NCBI GenBank assembly: GCA_964496365.1
Contig: CAZBZK010000002.1
Span: 1 to 64,000, forward strand
Reading direction: 5' to 3'
DNA: 64,000 nt
From: AB-629-J13 sp964496365
GTDB taxonomy: Bacteria > Fidelibacterota > Marinisomatia > Marinisomatales > AB-629-J13
Part shown: piece by piece, positions 9,284 to 18,706 of the stretch
How positions within the stretch are numbered: the first letter of the stretch is position 1
How the letters are laid out: each line of letters begins with the position of its first letter
The notes under the pieces: generated by a model
Database searches by the model: none
What the model saw: only the letters and a program-made list of their open reading frames with translations
What the model was told of the DNA's origin: nothing
Position numbers and translations under genes: made by a program

Positions 9284-10001
9284 CTTTTTTTAGAATTAAT
9301 CCTTCAGGAGGTGCTTTAAAAATACTCACATTCTTTTTTGGAGATGTCAACAAATTTATAAAATCCTCTTCTAATATTTTACTTTGTGCAACCGCTATCA
9401 ATGTTCCAGTTATATAACGAACCATATGGTGTAAAAATCTATTACCAGTTATGGTAAAAATTACCATTTTATTCTTTATTGTCCATCTAGAATGAAAAAT
9501 TTCACATACCGTACTTTTCACATCTTTATTCCATTTAGAAAATGACAAAAAATCATGAGTTCCCAATAGCGTTTTAGACACATTATTAAGAAGGTTTATA
9601 TCCGGATTCGGTATATACCAACATTGATTTTTGAATAATGGATTTGTTCCGATAAAACATTGATAGATATAAGTTCTTTTAATTGCAGAGTAACGAGCAT
9701 GAAAATCAGGCTTCACAACTTGACAATCAGAAATGTAAATATCTGGAGGACATTTTGCATTCAATGCTTTTTTTAATGTACAAGTATCCAAATCAGTATT
9801 AAGATCAAAATGTGCAGATTGTCCCAGGGCGTGAACACCAGAATCAGTTCTCCCTGAACCTGACAGTTTGACGCTGTTCTTTCCATTAAAACTACTTAAA
9901 ATTGTTTCCAGTTTCTTCTGTATAGTTTTGGAATCTTTTTGAGTTTGCCATCCACAGTAATTTGTGCCATCGTATTGTATATCGAGTTTAAATCTTGGCA
10001 T
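9267..10001 (-). CDS. truA: tRNA pseudouridine(38-40) synthase TruA
   Basis: The protein has 244 residues. It isomerises uridines 38-40 in the tRNA anticodon arm. The N-terminal IQYDGTNYCGWQTQ block, the catalytic aspartate D53 in SGSGRTDSGVHALGQ, and the late FTITGNRFLHHMVRYITGTL block are all typical of TruA. Full length compared with the family. Confidence 0.95.
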   Translation of the reverse strand: MPRFKLDIQYDGTNYCGWQTQKDSKTIQKKLETILSSFNGKNSVKLSGSGRTDSGVHALGQSAHFDLNTDLDTCTLKKALNAKCPPDIYISDCQVVKPDFHARYSAIKRTYIYQCFIGTNPLFKNQCWYIPNPDINLLNNVSKTLLGTHDFLSFSKWNKDVKSTVCEIFHSRWTIKNKMVIFTITGNRFLHHMVRYITGTLIAVAQSKILEEDFINLLTSPKKNVSIFKAPPEGLILKKVEYGF

Positions 10002-10099
10002 TTATACTTTCATTTTACTTACACTATGCAACAATTTATCTACACTGCATCTCTTTAATTAAATAAACAATTTTTAATTGGTTGAATAAAAATTCCAAA

Positions 10100-10747
10100 T
10101 CAAAATTGGAATGAAATCTTGTATTCCAGTTTTACTTCATTTTCCCATTCTGTTGGAGCCATCGACAATTGAAAATTTACGTTGGATTTTTTTCTACTAA
10201 GATACAAAGCATCCATTCCGGATATAATATGATTTAAAACAATTCCACCTATAAAAAATTTTCCCATGAGAAGTAATCGATCGCTTTGGATTCGTTTGTT
10301 TTCAAAATACCGTTTATTGGAGTCTGAATTCCAATTCCAATCCCATTCGGCATCGGCATATTTTTCAATATCATCAAATTCCCTCCAACGTAAATGTTCA
10401 TCTATAAAATCTGAACGACTATTATAATTTCCAATATCAATCCAAAATTGGCGAGGTTTATTTCCCGAACTGATTCCAGCATTCTCTAGTGCAAATGCTT
10501 CGTATGTGTTTTTTTCTAAGTTACTCTTTAAAAAACTTCCACCCATTCCAATCCACAATATGGATTCTGTTATGAAAAAAAATTTTCCTCGTTCAGGTTC
10601 ATTCAAGGAAAACTCTCCCCAACCTGGAATTGTGAGTGATCTCCAAACATAATGGATATGACTTTTTTGATCATTCAATTGAGCATTCACTCCGTTGAAT
10701 ATCAAAATAAAGGTAAGTAAACTAATCGTTATCGTTTTGTTTTCCAT
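10100..10747 (-). CDS. DUF5683-like membrane protein
   Basis: From the chosen ATG the protein has 215 residues. It has a signal peptide (ITISLLTFILIFNGVNA), then WRSLTIPGWGEFSLNEPERG, which resembles the PGWGQ...G.KG signature of DUF5683 proteins. Two membrane helices follow, one at FFFITESILWIGMGG and one at FIGGIVLNHIISGMDA. A longer start at 10789 exists, but it would overlap lnt by 61 nt and precede the signal peptide. The ATG at 10747 overlaps by only 19 nt. Function unknown; an outer-envelope assembly role is only a guess. Confidence 0.65.
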   Translation of the reverse strand: MENKTITISLLTFILIFNGVNAQLNDQKSHIHYVWRSLTIPGWGEFSLNEPERGKFFFITESILWIGMGGSFLKSNLEKNTYEAFALENAGISSGNKPRQFWIDIGNYNSRSDFIDEHLRWREFDDIEKYADAEWDWNWNSDSNKRYFENKRIQSDRLLLMGKFFIGGIVLNHIISGMDALYLSRKKSNVNFQLSMAPTEWENEVKLEYKISFQF

Positions 10748-12234
10748 ACCATAATTCCCGATGACATGACAATAATTAACGTGCTCCATTTTCCTAAAAT
10801 ATTTCCATGAATAGTAAAATAACTCATGGATTTAAATAAGGGTATTGACGACTTAAACACAACTCGCTCCCCCAACGATTTTCTTTCTTTAATTTTCCCT
10901 GTGGGTAAGATTATACCGGAAATACCAGTATTTGCACTCCGAACAATCGTCCTTCTATTTTCAATTGCTCTTAATTTGGCGATTTCGAAATGTTGAAAGG
11001 GTCCAGTGGTTTTACCCAACCAACCATCATTCGCTTGAATTGTGACAAATTCTGCTCCTTTTTTTACGAAGGTACGAACCACATCTGGTAAACTGGATTC
11101 AAAACAAATCAAATTTGAAAATAAATGCCCCTTAATCATAAATTGTGTAAATTCGTTTCCGGAGCTAAAGTTCCCTTGTCCAAAATTTAAATCATTCAAT
11201 TTTGGAAACCATTTTGACAATGGAACATATTCAGCAAACGGAACTAAATGCACCTTGTGATACATTTTATGGGGAGTACCGGGTTTAAAAAATATAGAAC
11301 CATTAAAATAACGATTTTGTCCTTTGTCATCCATATCTCTATCGATGGTTCCTGATAACAACGGGATACGTGAATCATTGACTTTTTTTTGGATAGGTTG
11401 TCGGTCTTTTCTCGATAATCTTAAATAAGAAGGTAATGCAGTTTCTGGCCATAAAACCATATCTGGTTTTAACTCCAATGCCTTATTCAATAAATCGTGC
11501 ATGAGGTCGAAAGTAAACTGCCGTTTGTCTTTTTCCCATTTTTCATTTGGATCAATCGAGGGTTGCGTCACAGATATCGCTAAAGAATCAGAGGGTACAT
11601 GTTCCTCAATTGATTTAATTTTTGCTTCACCTAGTATCCATAAACTAAAAACAATGATTCCAATGGATGAAAAATACACTATTTTGTTATGGGTAGTTTT
11701 CACAGAATGGTAAAACAATACATTAAGTAATAAAATCCAAAGGGATATGCCTGAGGGACCACTCATATCCAATATTTGAATTAATGATAAGTATGAAGAT
11801 TGAGTGAGTGCCAAATCCATCCATGAAAATCCTAAAGGACCGAAACTCCGTACCCATTCCATACTCACCCACAAAAACGGAACCAACCAAATAAAAAATT
11901 TTCCTTGATTTATTAAATACGTAAATCCTGTTGCAAATAATCCCCAATATATTGATAAATAAAGTACAGCCCCAATTAATGACAAAAACACAGGAATGAC
12001 TCCTGCTCCACTATTAAATCCAATCCAGTACAGTGAAACGAAATGGGCAACCATTCCTGATAAATAACCGTATTTAAATGATTGAACCAAACCACAATCT
12101 TTTAAGCAAAACCATAAAGGTAAAAACCCAAACCATGCAACAAATCCAAACGGTAAAGGCGGGTAGGATATACCTATCAATAGTCCCGTCAAAATTGGAA
12201 ATAAAAGGAATGTTCTCATGTTGGTATTCTGCAT
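10729..12234 (-). CDS. lnt: Apolipoprotein N-acyltransferase
   Basis: The protein has 501 residues. It adds the third acyl chain to lipoproteins on the periplasmic face of the inner membrane. Six to eight membrane helices fill residues 1-205, starting with the LLIGISYPPLPFGFVAWFGF block. The nitrilase-like domain has the triad E264 (LWPETALPSY), K327 (YHKVHLVPFAEYVP) and C377 (NLICFESSLPD). A second ATG at codon 6 is possible. Its presence supports a diderm cell with triacylated lipoproteins. Confidence 0.94.
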   Translation of the reverse strand: MQNTNMRTFLLFPILTGLLIGISYPPLPFGFVAWFGFLPLWFCLKDCGLVQSFKYGYLSGMVAHFVSLYWIGFNSGAGVIPVFLSLIGAVLYLSIYWGLFATGFTYLINQGKFFIWLVPFLWVSMEWVRSFGPLGFSWMDLALTQSSYLSLIQILDMSGPSGISLWILLLNVLFYHSVKTTHNKIVYFSSIGIIVFSLWILGEAKIKSIEEHVPSDSLAISVTQPSIDPNEKWEKDKRQFTFDLMHDLLNKALELKPDMVLWPETALPSYLRLSRKDRQPIQKKVNDSRIPLLSGTIDRDMDDKGQNRYFNGSIFFKPGTPHKMYHKVHLVPFAEYVPLSKWFPKLNDLNFGQGNFSSGNEFTQFMIKGHLFSNLICFESSLPDVVRTFVKKGAEFVTIQANDGWLGKTTGPFQHFEIAKLRAIENRRTIVRSANTGISGIILPTGKIKERKSLGERVVFKSSIPLFKSMSYFTIHGNILGKWSTLIIVMSSGIMVWKTKR

Positions 12235-12249
12235 ACCTATCCCGTTTAA

Positions 12250-12681
12250 TTAAACCGCTGCACCCGCACCTCGATCAAGATAACTTTGTAGTATTAAAGC
12301 GGCTGCTGTTTGGTCAATTAAGTATTTATTTTTACCTGTATTTTTATTTTGATTAATAAGTTTTTTTTTTGCAATAACTGATGTTAGTCTTTCATCTTCA
12401 AGTATTACTTTATATCCATTCCCTTTTAAATATTCTGAAAATTGTTTAGTTGATTTTGTTTGGTAAGTGTCTTTACCATTCATTCCTAATGGACACCCGA
12501 TAACGATGGTTTCTATTCCTTTTTTTTGGGTAATCGTATTAATTTCCGTTAATAAATATTGTGGTGATTTATTTTTGATGGTTGTCAAAGGTGATGCAAT
12601 AATTTGTAATGGGTCAGACACAGCAACACCTACTCTGCTGGAACCAAAGTCTAATCCCAAAATCCTGCCTTTTATTTCCAC
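12250..12681 (-). CDS. ruvX: Holliday junction resolvase-like / pre-16S rRNA nuclease YqgF
   Basis: The protein has 143 residues with an RNase H-like fold. LGLDFGSSRVGVAVSD gives the first catalytic aspartate (D11). IVIGCPLGMNGKD, LEDERLTS and IDQTAAALIL carry the remaining acidic positions. It belongs to the YqgF/RuvX family, which acts in 16S rRNA 5' end processing and possibly junction resolution. Only 3 nt separate it from rel upstream and 15 nt from lnt downstream. Confidence 0.93.
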   Translation of the reverse strand: MEIKGRILGLDFGSSRVGVAVSDPLQIIASPLTTIKNKSPQYLLTEINTITQKKGIETIVIGCPLGMNGKDTYQTKSTKQFSEYLKGNGYKVILEDERLTSVIAKKKLINQNKNTGKNKYLIDQTAAALILQSYLDRGAGAAV

Positions 12682-12684
12682 GGT

Positions 12685-14883
12685 TTATCTTCCCATTCTC
12701 TCTACCGTATCCACTCCTCGAACTATGGAAATCTTTTTTATGACACGGTCTAATTGTCTAAGGTTTCGTACTTGAATAATGATAATCATTTTCGCAATTC
12801 CGTGCATTGTCTTTAAATCTAAACTGGTAATATTTACATTGAGACCGGATATACATTCAGTCAATTCTTTTAATGTACCTTTACGATCAACACCAGTAAC
12901 CTTTAATCTAACATTGAAATGTTCTTTACGTCCAACATCCCATTCCACCGGTACTAATCGATCAGATTCTTTCTGCAATAACGGCAAACTTTTACAAGAG
13001 GATTGATGAACAGTTATCCCTCTGCCACGAGTCACAAATCCAACCATCTCATCCCCAGGAATTGGATCACAACATTTTCCAAAATGAACCATCAAATCGG
13101 TTATGCCCTGAAGTTTGATCCCTTTGGTTTTTGAACGAGCACTATTGATAAATTTTTCATTTAATTTAGCTTCACTTTCGTTGGAGGTAACTTCGGTTTT
13201 AGGGTTTAGCTTTCTAATAATTTTCTTAACGGTGAGTTTACCGTTCCCAATAGCTTCCAATAATTCGTTTTTGGTTTTATAACCAAATTCTGAGTGAGAT
13301 TCGTTAACTTTTTTAAGTAAAGAAATTAATTTATTTCGTCTTAATGACTTTTCCAGTATTTCGGATCCAATATGAATGCATTCTTCCCGTCGAGCTGATT
13401 TTAAATATCGGTTTATATGGGTACGGGCTTTTGAAGTCACAGCAATTTTTAACCAACCATAGCTAGGTTTTTGAGTGTTGGAGGTTAGGATTTCAACCCG
13501 ATCACCATTGTTTAAAACCGTATTGAGCGGAACGACCTTATGATTGATTTTTGAGCCCAAACAATGGAGACCAATTTGAGTGTGAATTTGAAATGCAAAA
13601 TCAAGCGGAGTTGCATTTTTAGGAAGTTGTACCAAATCTCCTTTTGGTGTAAATACAAAAATTTCATCATCGAATAAGTCAATTTTTAGTAAGTGCATAA
13701 ATTCATTTGGATCCGTCGTTTCACTTTGAAGAATATCAATTAAGTCTCGTAACCATTTCACATTCCCATCCAAACCTGATGCATCGGTTTTTCCTTCTTT
13801 ATAACGCCAATGAGCAGCCACTCCAATTTCAGCTGTTTTATCCATATTTCTCGTTCTAATTTGAATCTCAACCATGTTGCCATTGGGTCCAATTACGGTT
13901 GTGTGAATGGATTGATATCCATTTGATTTTGGAGTTGCTACAAAATCTTTAAATCTTTCCTGTACCGGAGAATACAACTGATGAATCACCCCTAAAACAA
14001 AGTAACAATCCTCCAATTTATCCACCAATACTCGGATGGCATAAAGATCGTATAATTCTTCAAACGTTTTATGTCTTTTGACCATTTTTCCATAAATCGA
14101 AAATATGGATTTTGGTCTTCCAAAAATATCAGAATTCAGCTGAAAGGAATCCAATTCTTTTGAAACCGGGGAAATGATTTGATCAATGACTTTCTCCCGT
14201 TGTCTTTTGGTCGCTTTTAACTTTGTTTTTATTTCTTTAAAATGTTTTGGATGAAGAATCTCCATGACTAAATCTTCTAACTCCCATTTCACAGATGCCA
14301 TTCCCAAACGATGAGCAAGTGGCACATAAACATCACGAGTCTCTCTGGCAATGCGATGCTGTTTTAATCGACTCATATATTGAAGGGTTTTCATATTATG
14401 AAGTCGATCTGCAAATTTAATCATGACCACTCGGAGGTCTTTGGCAACAGACAGTAACAATTTCATAAAATTTCCCGCTTGTTTTTCCAGTCTGGTAGTA
14501 AACTCAATGTGTCCTAATTTTGTAACCCCATCCACCATTTGTGCAACATCCTCCCCGAATAATTTAGAAATTTGGTTCAGAGAAATATTTGAATCTTCAA
14601 CCGTATCATGAAGGAGACCGCCAATAATTGTATTATGATCCATTTTCCAATCAGCTAAAATATGTGCAACACTCACACAATGTTCAGTAAAATAAGGTTT
14701 CCCCGACAGTCTTTTTTGCCCCGTATGGCACGACTCACCAAACTCAAATGCCCTCCACAACAATTGTTTTAACTCCTCTTCAGGTGTAACAGAAGAAGGG
14801 GAAATTTTATTAAATAAAGCTAAAAATGACTTGGGGTATTCTCCAATAATTTGAGGAATAAAACGGCTCAGAGCATTCGCCAT
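12685..14883 (-). CDS. rel: Bifunctional (p)ppGpp synthetase/hydrolase Rel
   Basis: The protein has 732 residues. The HD hydrolase domain keeps its metal residues H68, H92-D93, E96-D97, D159 and N163. The synthetase domain has the RFKD motif at 310-313, the hallmark of bifunctional enzymes rather than the ExDD of synthase-only RelA, and the VEIQIRT strand. TGS follows at about 395-460, a zinc-finger-like CCDPIPGDE near 610, and an ACT domain to the end. It makes and destroys the stringent-response alarmones. It overlaps dnaB by 1 nt. Confidence 0.94.
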   Translation of the reverse strand: MANALSRFIPQIIGEYPKSFLALFNKISPSSVTPEEELKQLLWRAFEFGESCHTGQKRLSGKPYFTEHCVSVAHILADWKMDHNTIIGGLLHDTVEDSNISLNQISKLFGEDVAQMVDGVTKLGHIEFTTRLEKQAGNFMKLLLSVAKDLRVVMIKFADRLHNMKTLQYMSRLKQHRIARETRDVYVPLAHRLGMASVKWELEDLVMEILHPKHFKEIKTKLKATKRQREKVIDQIISPVSKELDSFQLNSDIFGRPKSIFSIYGKMVKRHKTFEELYDLYAIRVLVDKLEDCYFVLGVIHQLYSPVQERFKDFVATPKSNGYQSIHTTVIGPNGNMVEIQIRTRNMDKTAEIGVAAHWRYKEGKTDASGLDGNVKWLRDLIDILQSETTDPNEFMHLLKIDLFDDEIFVFTPKGDLVQLPKNATPLDFAFQIHTQIGLHCLGSKINHKVVPLNTVLNNGDRVEILTSNTQKPSYGWLKIAVTSKARTHINRYLKSARREECIHIGSEILEKSLRRNKLISLLKKVNESHSEFGYKTKNELLEAIGNGKLTVKKIIRKLNPKTEVTSNESEAKLNEKFINSARSKTKGIKLQGITDLMVHFGKCCDPIPGDEMVGFVTRGRGITVHQSSCKSLPLLQKESDRLVPVEWDVGRKEHFNVRLKVTGVDRKGTLKELTECISGLNVNITSLDLKTMHGIAKMIIIIQVRNLRQLDRVIKKISIVRGVDTVERMGR

Positions 14884-16244
14884 TAAAATGGAACCTGTAC
14901 TTCTTCTTCATGAAATGACAAATCTTCAAAACTAGTATGTTTTGAAATAAAGGTTGCCAATACCGTTCGAACCGGTCCGTTTCTCTGTTTTGCGATATTT
15001 ATGTGTACTTTTCCGTCGTCCGAATCTTCCTGAGTATAGACAAATGGACGATAAAGAAAAATGACCACATCAGCATCTTGTTCAATCGCTCCACTCTCTC
15101 TCAGATCTGACAATACCGGACGGCGGTCGCTTCGGTTTTCTACTGCTCTGGATAATTGAGATAATGCAATGACAGGAAGATTCAATTCCTTTGCTAATCC
15201 TTTCAATGACCGAGAAATACTGGAAATTTCTTGCTGACGGCTCTCGGATTGAGGTCCCTGCATGAGTTGTAAATAATCTACGACGATGAGACCCACATCT
15301 TTTTCAGCTTTTAGTCTTCTCGCTTTCGCACGTAATTCCAAAATAGAAATCCCCGCAGTATCATCCAGAAAAATTGGAGCTTCCGCTAAGGTTCCCACAT
15401 TTGTACTTAAATTTTTATATTGCACATTTGGCAGCCGTCCTGTTCGAACCAAATGACTGTCCACTTTCGCCTCGGTGCATAGTAACCTCATTGCCAACTG
15501 ATTATTCGCCATTTCTAAACTGAAAAATCCAATCCCTACTTCATGATCGACAGCAGCATTTCTTGCAATATTTAATGCTAATGCGGTTTTACCCATAGAG
15601 GGACGTCCTGCCAGGACAATCAAATCTCCGGGATGGAAACCGGCAGTTACTTCATCTAAATCGGTCAACCCCGATGGTACTCCAATAACGGTTCCCTTCT
15701 TTGCAGCAATGGCATCTATTTGTTCGAATGATTCATATAAAACTTTTTCTATGGGTTGAAACCCTCCCTTCAAACCAGTTTGAGTGATGGCAAAAATGGA
15801 TTGTTCGACCCTATCCAAAATATCCTCTGCTTTCCTATGGTCGTCATACGCTTCATTGGATAATTCTTGAGCGACATGAATTAGTTGCCTTAATAATGAT
15901 TTTTCAAGTACAATCTTGGAGTAACTTTCAACATTCGCTGTGGTTGGTATGGATTCAACCAATCCCGTTAGGAAATAAGCCCCTCCAACTGACTCTAAAA
16001 TTTTCTGTTTTTTCAGACTATCAGAGATTGAAATAGTATCGATTTGCTCGTTATTGTTAAATAATTCAACCATGGATGCAAATATTTTCTGATGAGCCGG
16101 TTTATAAAAGTGATTGGGTTTTAACCATTGCAGTGCCTTACTTACCGCTTCTCGACTAGACAACATGGATCCTAATACTGCTTCCTCAGCTTCAAGGGAA
16201 CGTGGTGGAGCTTTCATGGATTGAGTATTTTTTTCTGCTGACAT
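14883..16244 (-). CDS. dnaB: Replicative DNA helicase DnaB
   Basis: The protein has 453 residues. The N-terminal primase-binding domain begins with PPRSLEAEEAVLGSML. The RecA-like ATPase follows with Walker A GRPSMGKTA (213-221), Walker B in VGLIVVDYLQLM, and the LSDLRESGAIEQDAD block. No intein interrupts it. It unwinds DNA ahead of the fork as a hexamer. Five nt separate it from the upstream DNA glycosylase gene. Confidence 0.96.
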   Translation of the reverse strand: MSAEKNTQSMKAPPRSLEAEEAVLGSMLSSREAVSKALQWLKPNHFYKPAHQKIFASMVELFNNNEQIDTISISDSLKKQKILESVGGAYFLTGLVESIPTTANVESYSKIVLEKSLLRQLIHVAQELSNEAYDDHRKAEDILDRVEQSIFAITQTGLKGGFQPIEKVLYESFEQIDAIAAKKGTVIGVPSGLTDLDEVTAGFHPGDLIVLAGRPSMGKTALALNIARNAAVDHEVGIGFFSLEMANNQLAMRLLCTEAKVDSHLVRTGRLPNVQYKNLSTNVGTLAEAPIFLDDTAGISILELRAKARRLKAEKDVGLIVVDYLQLMQGPQSESRQQEISSISRSLKGLAKELNLPVIALSQLSRAVENRSDRRPVLSDLRESGAIEQDADVVIFLYRPFVYTQEDSDDGKVHINIAKQRNGPVRTVLATFISKHTSFEDLSFHEEEVQVPF

Positions 16245-16249
16245 TTTCC

Positions 16250-16930
16250 TTATTGATGGATAAAATCTCTAATAAATTGAAAATCAGCCCATGCGTATTT
16301 TTTTAAATTTGAATTTCGTAATAAGGCGGCGGGATGATAGGTGACTAAAAGTGGGGTTCCATGGTAATCGTGTAAAGTTTCTCGCATTGACTTTAGGCTG
16401 TCTTTGTTTTTTAGTAATGTGGTTGCAGCGACTCTTCCTAATGCAACCACAAGTTTAGGTTTAATCAAGTGAATTTGATGCAAAAGATACCGCTCACATT
16501 GTTCAACTTCTTCAGGCAATGGGTCACGATTTTCTGGAGGACGACATTTTAATACATTGCAAATATACACGTTTTTTAATCTTGTCATATTAATTGCGGA
16601 TAAAATTTTATCCAGCAGTTTTCCTCCCCTTCCCACAAAGGGTTCACCCTTCAAATCTTCATCCCTCCCGGGAGCTTCCCCTACTAAGAGCAAATCTGCG
16701 TGAGGATCTCCAACACCAAACACAAATTTGTTTCTTTGTTCTCCCAGTTTGCAATTTAAACAAGTGGATATAGATTCACCAAATTCCACTAAATCGGATG
16801 GGAATTTTGAATTTACTGTATTGTATTCACTTCCTTCTTGAAATTCAGTTTTATACAACGTGGGTCCAAAAATATCTTTGGTTTGTTTCAAAAAACGAAT
16901 TGCATCATTTCGAAGTGAAGATTCTGCCAT
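16250..16930 (-). CDS. Family 4 uracil-DNA glycosylase (4Fe-4S)
   Basis: The protein has 226 residues. It removes uracil from DNA. The four cluster cysteines are C57, C60, C129 and C145; the 16-residue gap between the last two matches family 4 enzymes. The GEAPGRDEDLKGEPFVGRGG block carries the active site, and VTYHPAALLRN is the late conserved histidine motif. Residues 1-45 form an extra N-terminal segment. It overlaps the omega gene by 1 nt. Confidence 0.92.
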   Translation of the reverse strand: MAESSLRNDAIRFLKQTKDIFGPTLYKTEFQEGSEYNTVNSKFPSDLVEFGESISTCLNCKLGEQRNKFVFGVGDPHADLLLVGEAPGRDEDLKGEPFVGRGGKLLDKILSAINMTRLKNVYICNVLKCRPPENRDPLPEEVEQCERYLLHQIHLIKPKLVVALGRVAATTLLKNKDSLKSMRETLHDYHGTPLLVTYHPAALLRNSNLKKYAWADFQFIRDFIHQ

Positions 16931-17214
16931 TACTTTTGCAATAGTTCGGATTCCAAAGGTTTATTCCATTGCAAATCACCTTCCAAAAATTCTTCCACCG
17001 CAATACTGGAAGGTTTTTCTAAAATTTCCGATGATTTTTCGTCGGGATAGTCATCCAACACTCCAAATTCTTCTTCTGAAGATTCACGCATTACTTTTTC
17101 AACAAGACGGTCTCGCAATATTTGTCGTGCCCGTTGTGAAATAACAACCACAGCTTCATAGATATTAGTGGTTTTGGATTCTATGTCTTTGAATGAAATG
17201 GATTTAATATTCAT
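16930..17214 (-). CDS. rpoZ: RNA polymerase omega subunit-like protein
   Basis: The protein has 94 residues. The N-terminal half, with TTNIYEAVVVISQRARQI, is the Rpb6/omega fold used to fold and hold the beta-prime subunit. The C-terminal half is acidic and family-variable. Its position directly after gmk is the usual bacterial gmk-rpoZ arrangement, and it overlaps gmk by 11 nt. The sequence is closer to the divergent Bacteroidetes-type omega than to the E. coli form. Confidence 0.85.
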   Translation of the reverse strand: MNIKSISFKDIESKTTNIYEAVVVISQRARQILRDRLVEKVMRESSEEEFGVLDDYPDEKSSEILEKPSSIAVEEFLEGDLQWNKPLESELLQK

Positions 17215-17779
17215 GTATTTTTCCTTTAAGTTCAGTTAATATAATTTGTTTTAATTCTTGGATCGCTTCTGCTAAATCATCGTTTACAAAATTTGCATCA
17301 AACATTTTCCCATATTCGAGTTCCATGTGGATGCGGGTTAATCTCTTTTTGATTAATTCTTTATCATCTGTCCCCCTTCCCTCCAGTCGTGTTTGCAAGG
17401 AATCCTTGGATGGTGGTTTTACAAAAATAGATAATGTGTGTTCCGGATAAAGAGATTTAATTGCCATGGCACCTTTAACGTCCAACTCCAATAAAAGCGG
17501 TTTCCCATGTAAAATGGATGATTCTAATTCATCCTTCATGGTACCATAAAATTGCCCATGGACATCTTCAAATTCTGCAAATTGTCCCCTTTTTATTTTG
17601 GATTGAAAATGTTCGTGACTTATAAAGTGGTAATCCACTCCGTCTATTTCAGTTTCTCTTTGTGCTCTAGTTGTACAAGAAACTGAAAAACTTAATTCTG
17701 GTAATTCTTTTAAAATTGCTTTACATAATGTTGACTTTCCCGTCCCAGATGGTGCGGATAATGTATATAAAATTTTCAT
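17204..17779 (-). CDS. gmk: Guanylate kinase
   Basis: The protein has 191 residues. It phosphorylates GMP to GDP. The P-loop APSGTGKST is at residues 9-17. The GMP-binding SCTTRAQRETEIDGVDYHF block and the REVEG-related FAEFEDVHGQFYGT block follow. Full length. Its start overlaps the yicC stop by 4 nt. Confidence 0.95.
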   Translation of the reverse strand: MKILYTLSAPSGTGKSTLCKAILKELPELSFSVSCTTRAQRETEIDGVDYHFISHEHFQSKIKRGQFAEFEDVHGQFYGTMKDELESSILHGKPLLLELDVKGAMAIKSLYPEHTLSIFVKPPSKDSLQTRLEGRGTDDKELIKKRLTRIHMELEYGKMFDANFVNDDLAEAIQELKQIILTELKGKIHEY

Positions 17780-18639
17780 AAAATATTTTGAATTTGTTCT
17801 CTAATTTTATCTACGATGGACTTCATATTTATCACATCTCGACTCACATCAACATCCGATGATTTTACGCCCAAAGTATTGATTTCCCGATTTAGTTCTT
17901 GTGCGAGAAAATTCATCCTTTTACCTACTGGTTCATCCAATTGAATCAATTGTTTAAATTGTTCAGCATGACTCAAACTTCTGGAAATTTCCTCACTCAC
18001 ATCAGATTTATCGGCCAAAATGGCTATTTCCATATTCATCCTGGATTCATCTATTGGAATCCCATCAAGTAATCCTTGAATTTTTTCCCTGTATTTCTGG
18101 ATTTTTTTTTCAAATATTCCTGAGGTTTTTTCTCTCAGTCCGGTAATTATCTCTATAATTTCATCGAGCAATATTGTGATATCTTCCGCAGTTTTTTCTC
18201 CTTCTTTTTTTCTCATAATATCCACTTGAATAATTGCATTTTCTATGGCTTTCATTACCGGTGAATAATCAATTTGTTTTTCTCGATTATCTACAAATAT
18301 ATCTTTGGATGAAATAACGTCTGCTATATTCAAATGTCTTCCATATTTTTTTTGGATTGTGGATAATATATAATCAATCTGTTCAAATCGATTTTGATTA
18401 AATTTTATATTGTCCTTTCCATTGAGTTCACCATCCAGATTAATATTCAATTGAATACTCCCTCTTTCCAATTTTTCCCTAATCAATTTCCGGATAGGGA
18501 TATCTAAATCAGGATATCCATCAATTCCGGATAACTTAAAATCCAAATATTTTGAATTGAGCGTTCTCAAAGAAACGGTACATTCCCCTTCGTTAAAGGG
18601 GGAGGACCCTTGTCCATACCCGGTCATGCTTTTAATCAT
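17776..18639 (-). CDS. yicC: YicC family endoribonuclease-like protein
   Basis: The protein has 287 residues. It begins with the family signature MIKSMTGYGQG and ends with the DUF1732-type block containing FLAQELNREINTLG and the SVDVSRDVINMKS stretch. YicC proteins are RNA-processing factors or endoribonucleases. Gene order yicC-gmk-rpoZ is conserved widely in bacteria. Confidence 0.92.
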   Translation of the reverse strand: MIKSMTGYGQGSSPFNEGECTVSLRTLNSKYLDFKLSGIDGYPDLDIPIRKLIREKLERGSIQLNINLDGELNGKDNIKFNQNRFEQIDYILSTIQKKYGRHLNIADVISSKDIFVDNREKQIDYSPVMKAIENAIIQVDIMRKKEGEKTAEDITILLDEIIEIITGLREKTSGIFEKKIQKYREKIQGLLDGIPIDESRMNMEIAILADKSDVSEEISRSLSHAEQFKQLIQLDEPVGKRMNFLAQELNREINTLGVKSSDVDVSRDVINMKSIVDKIREQIQNIL

Positions 18640-18706
18640 TTATTATTCCCATTACAGCCTCGAAAATTATTAACATATTTCCACCCATTCAATGTTTTAA
18701 TTCTCC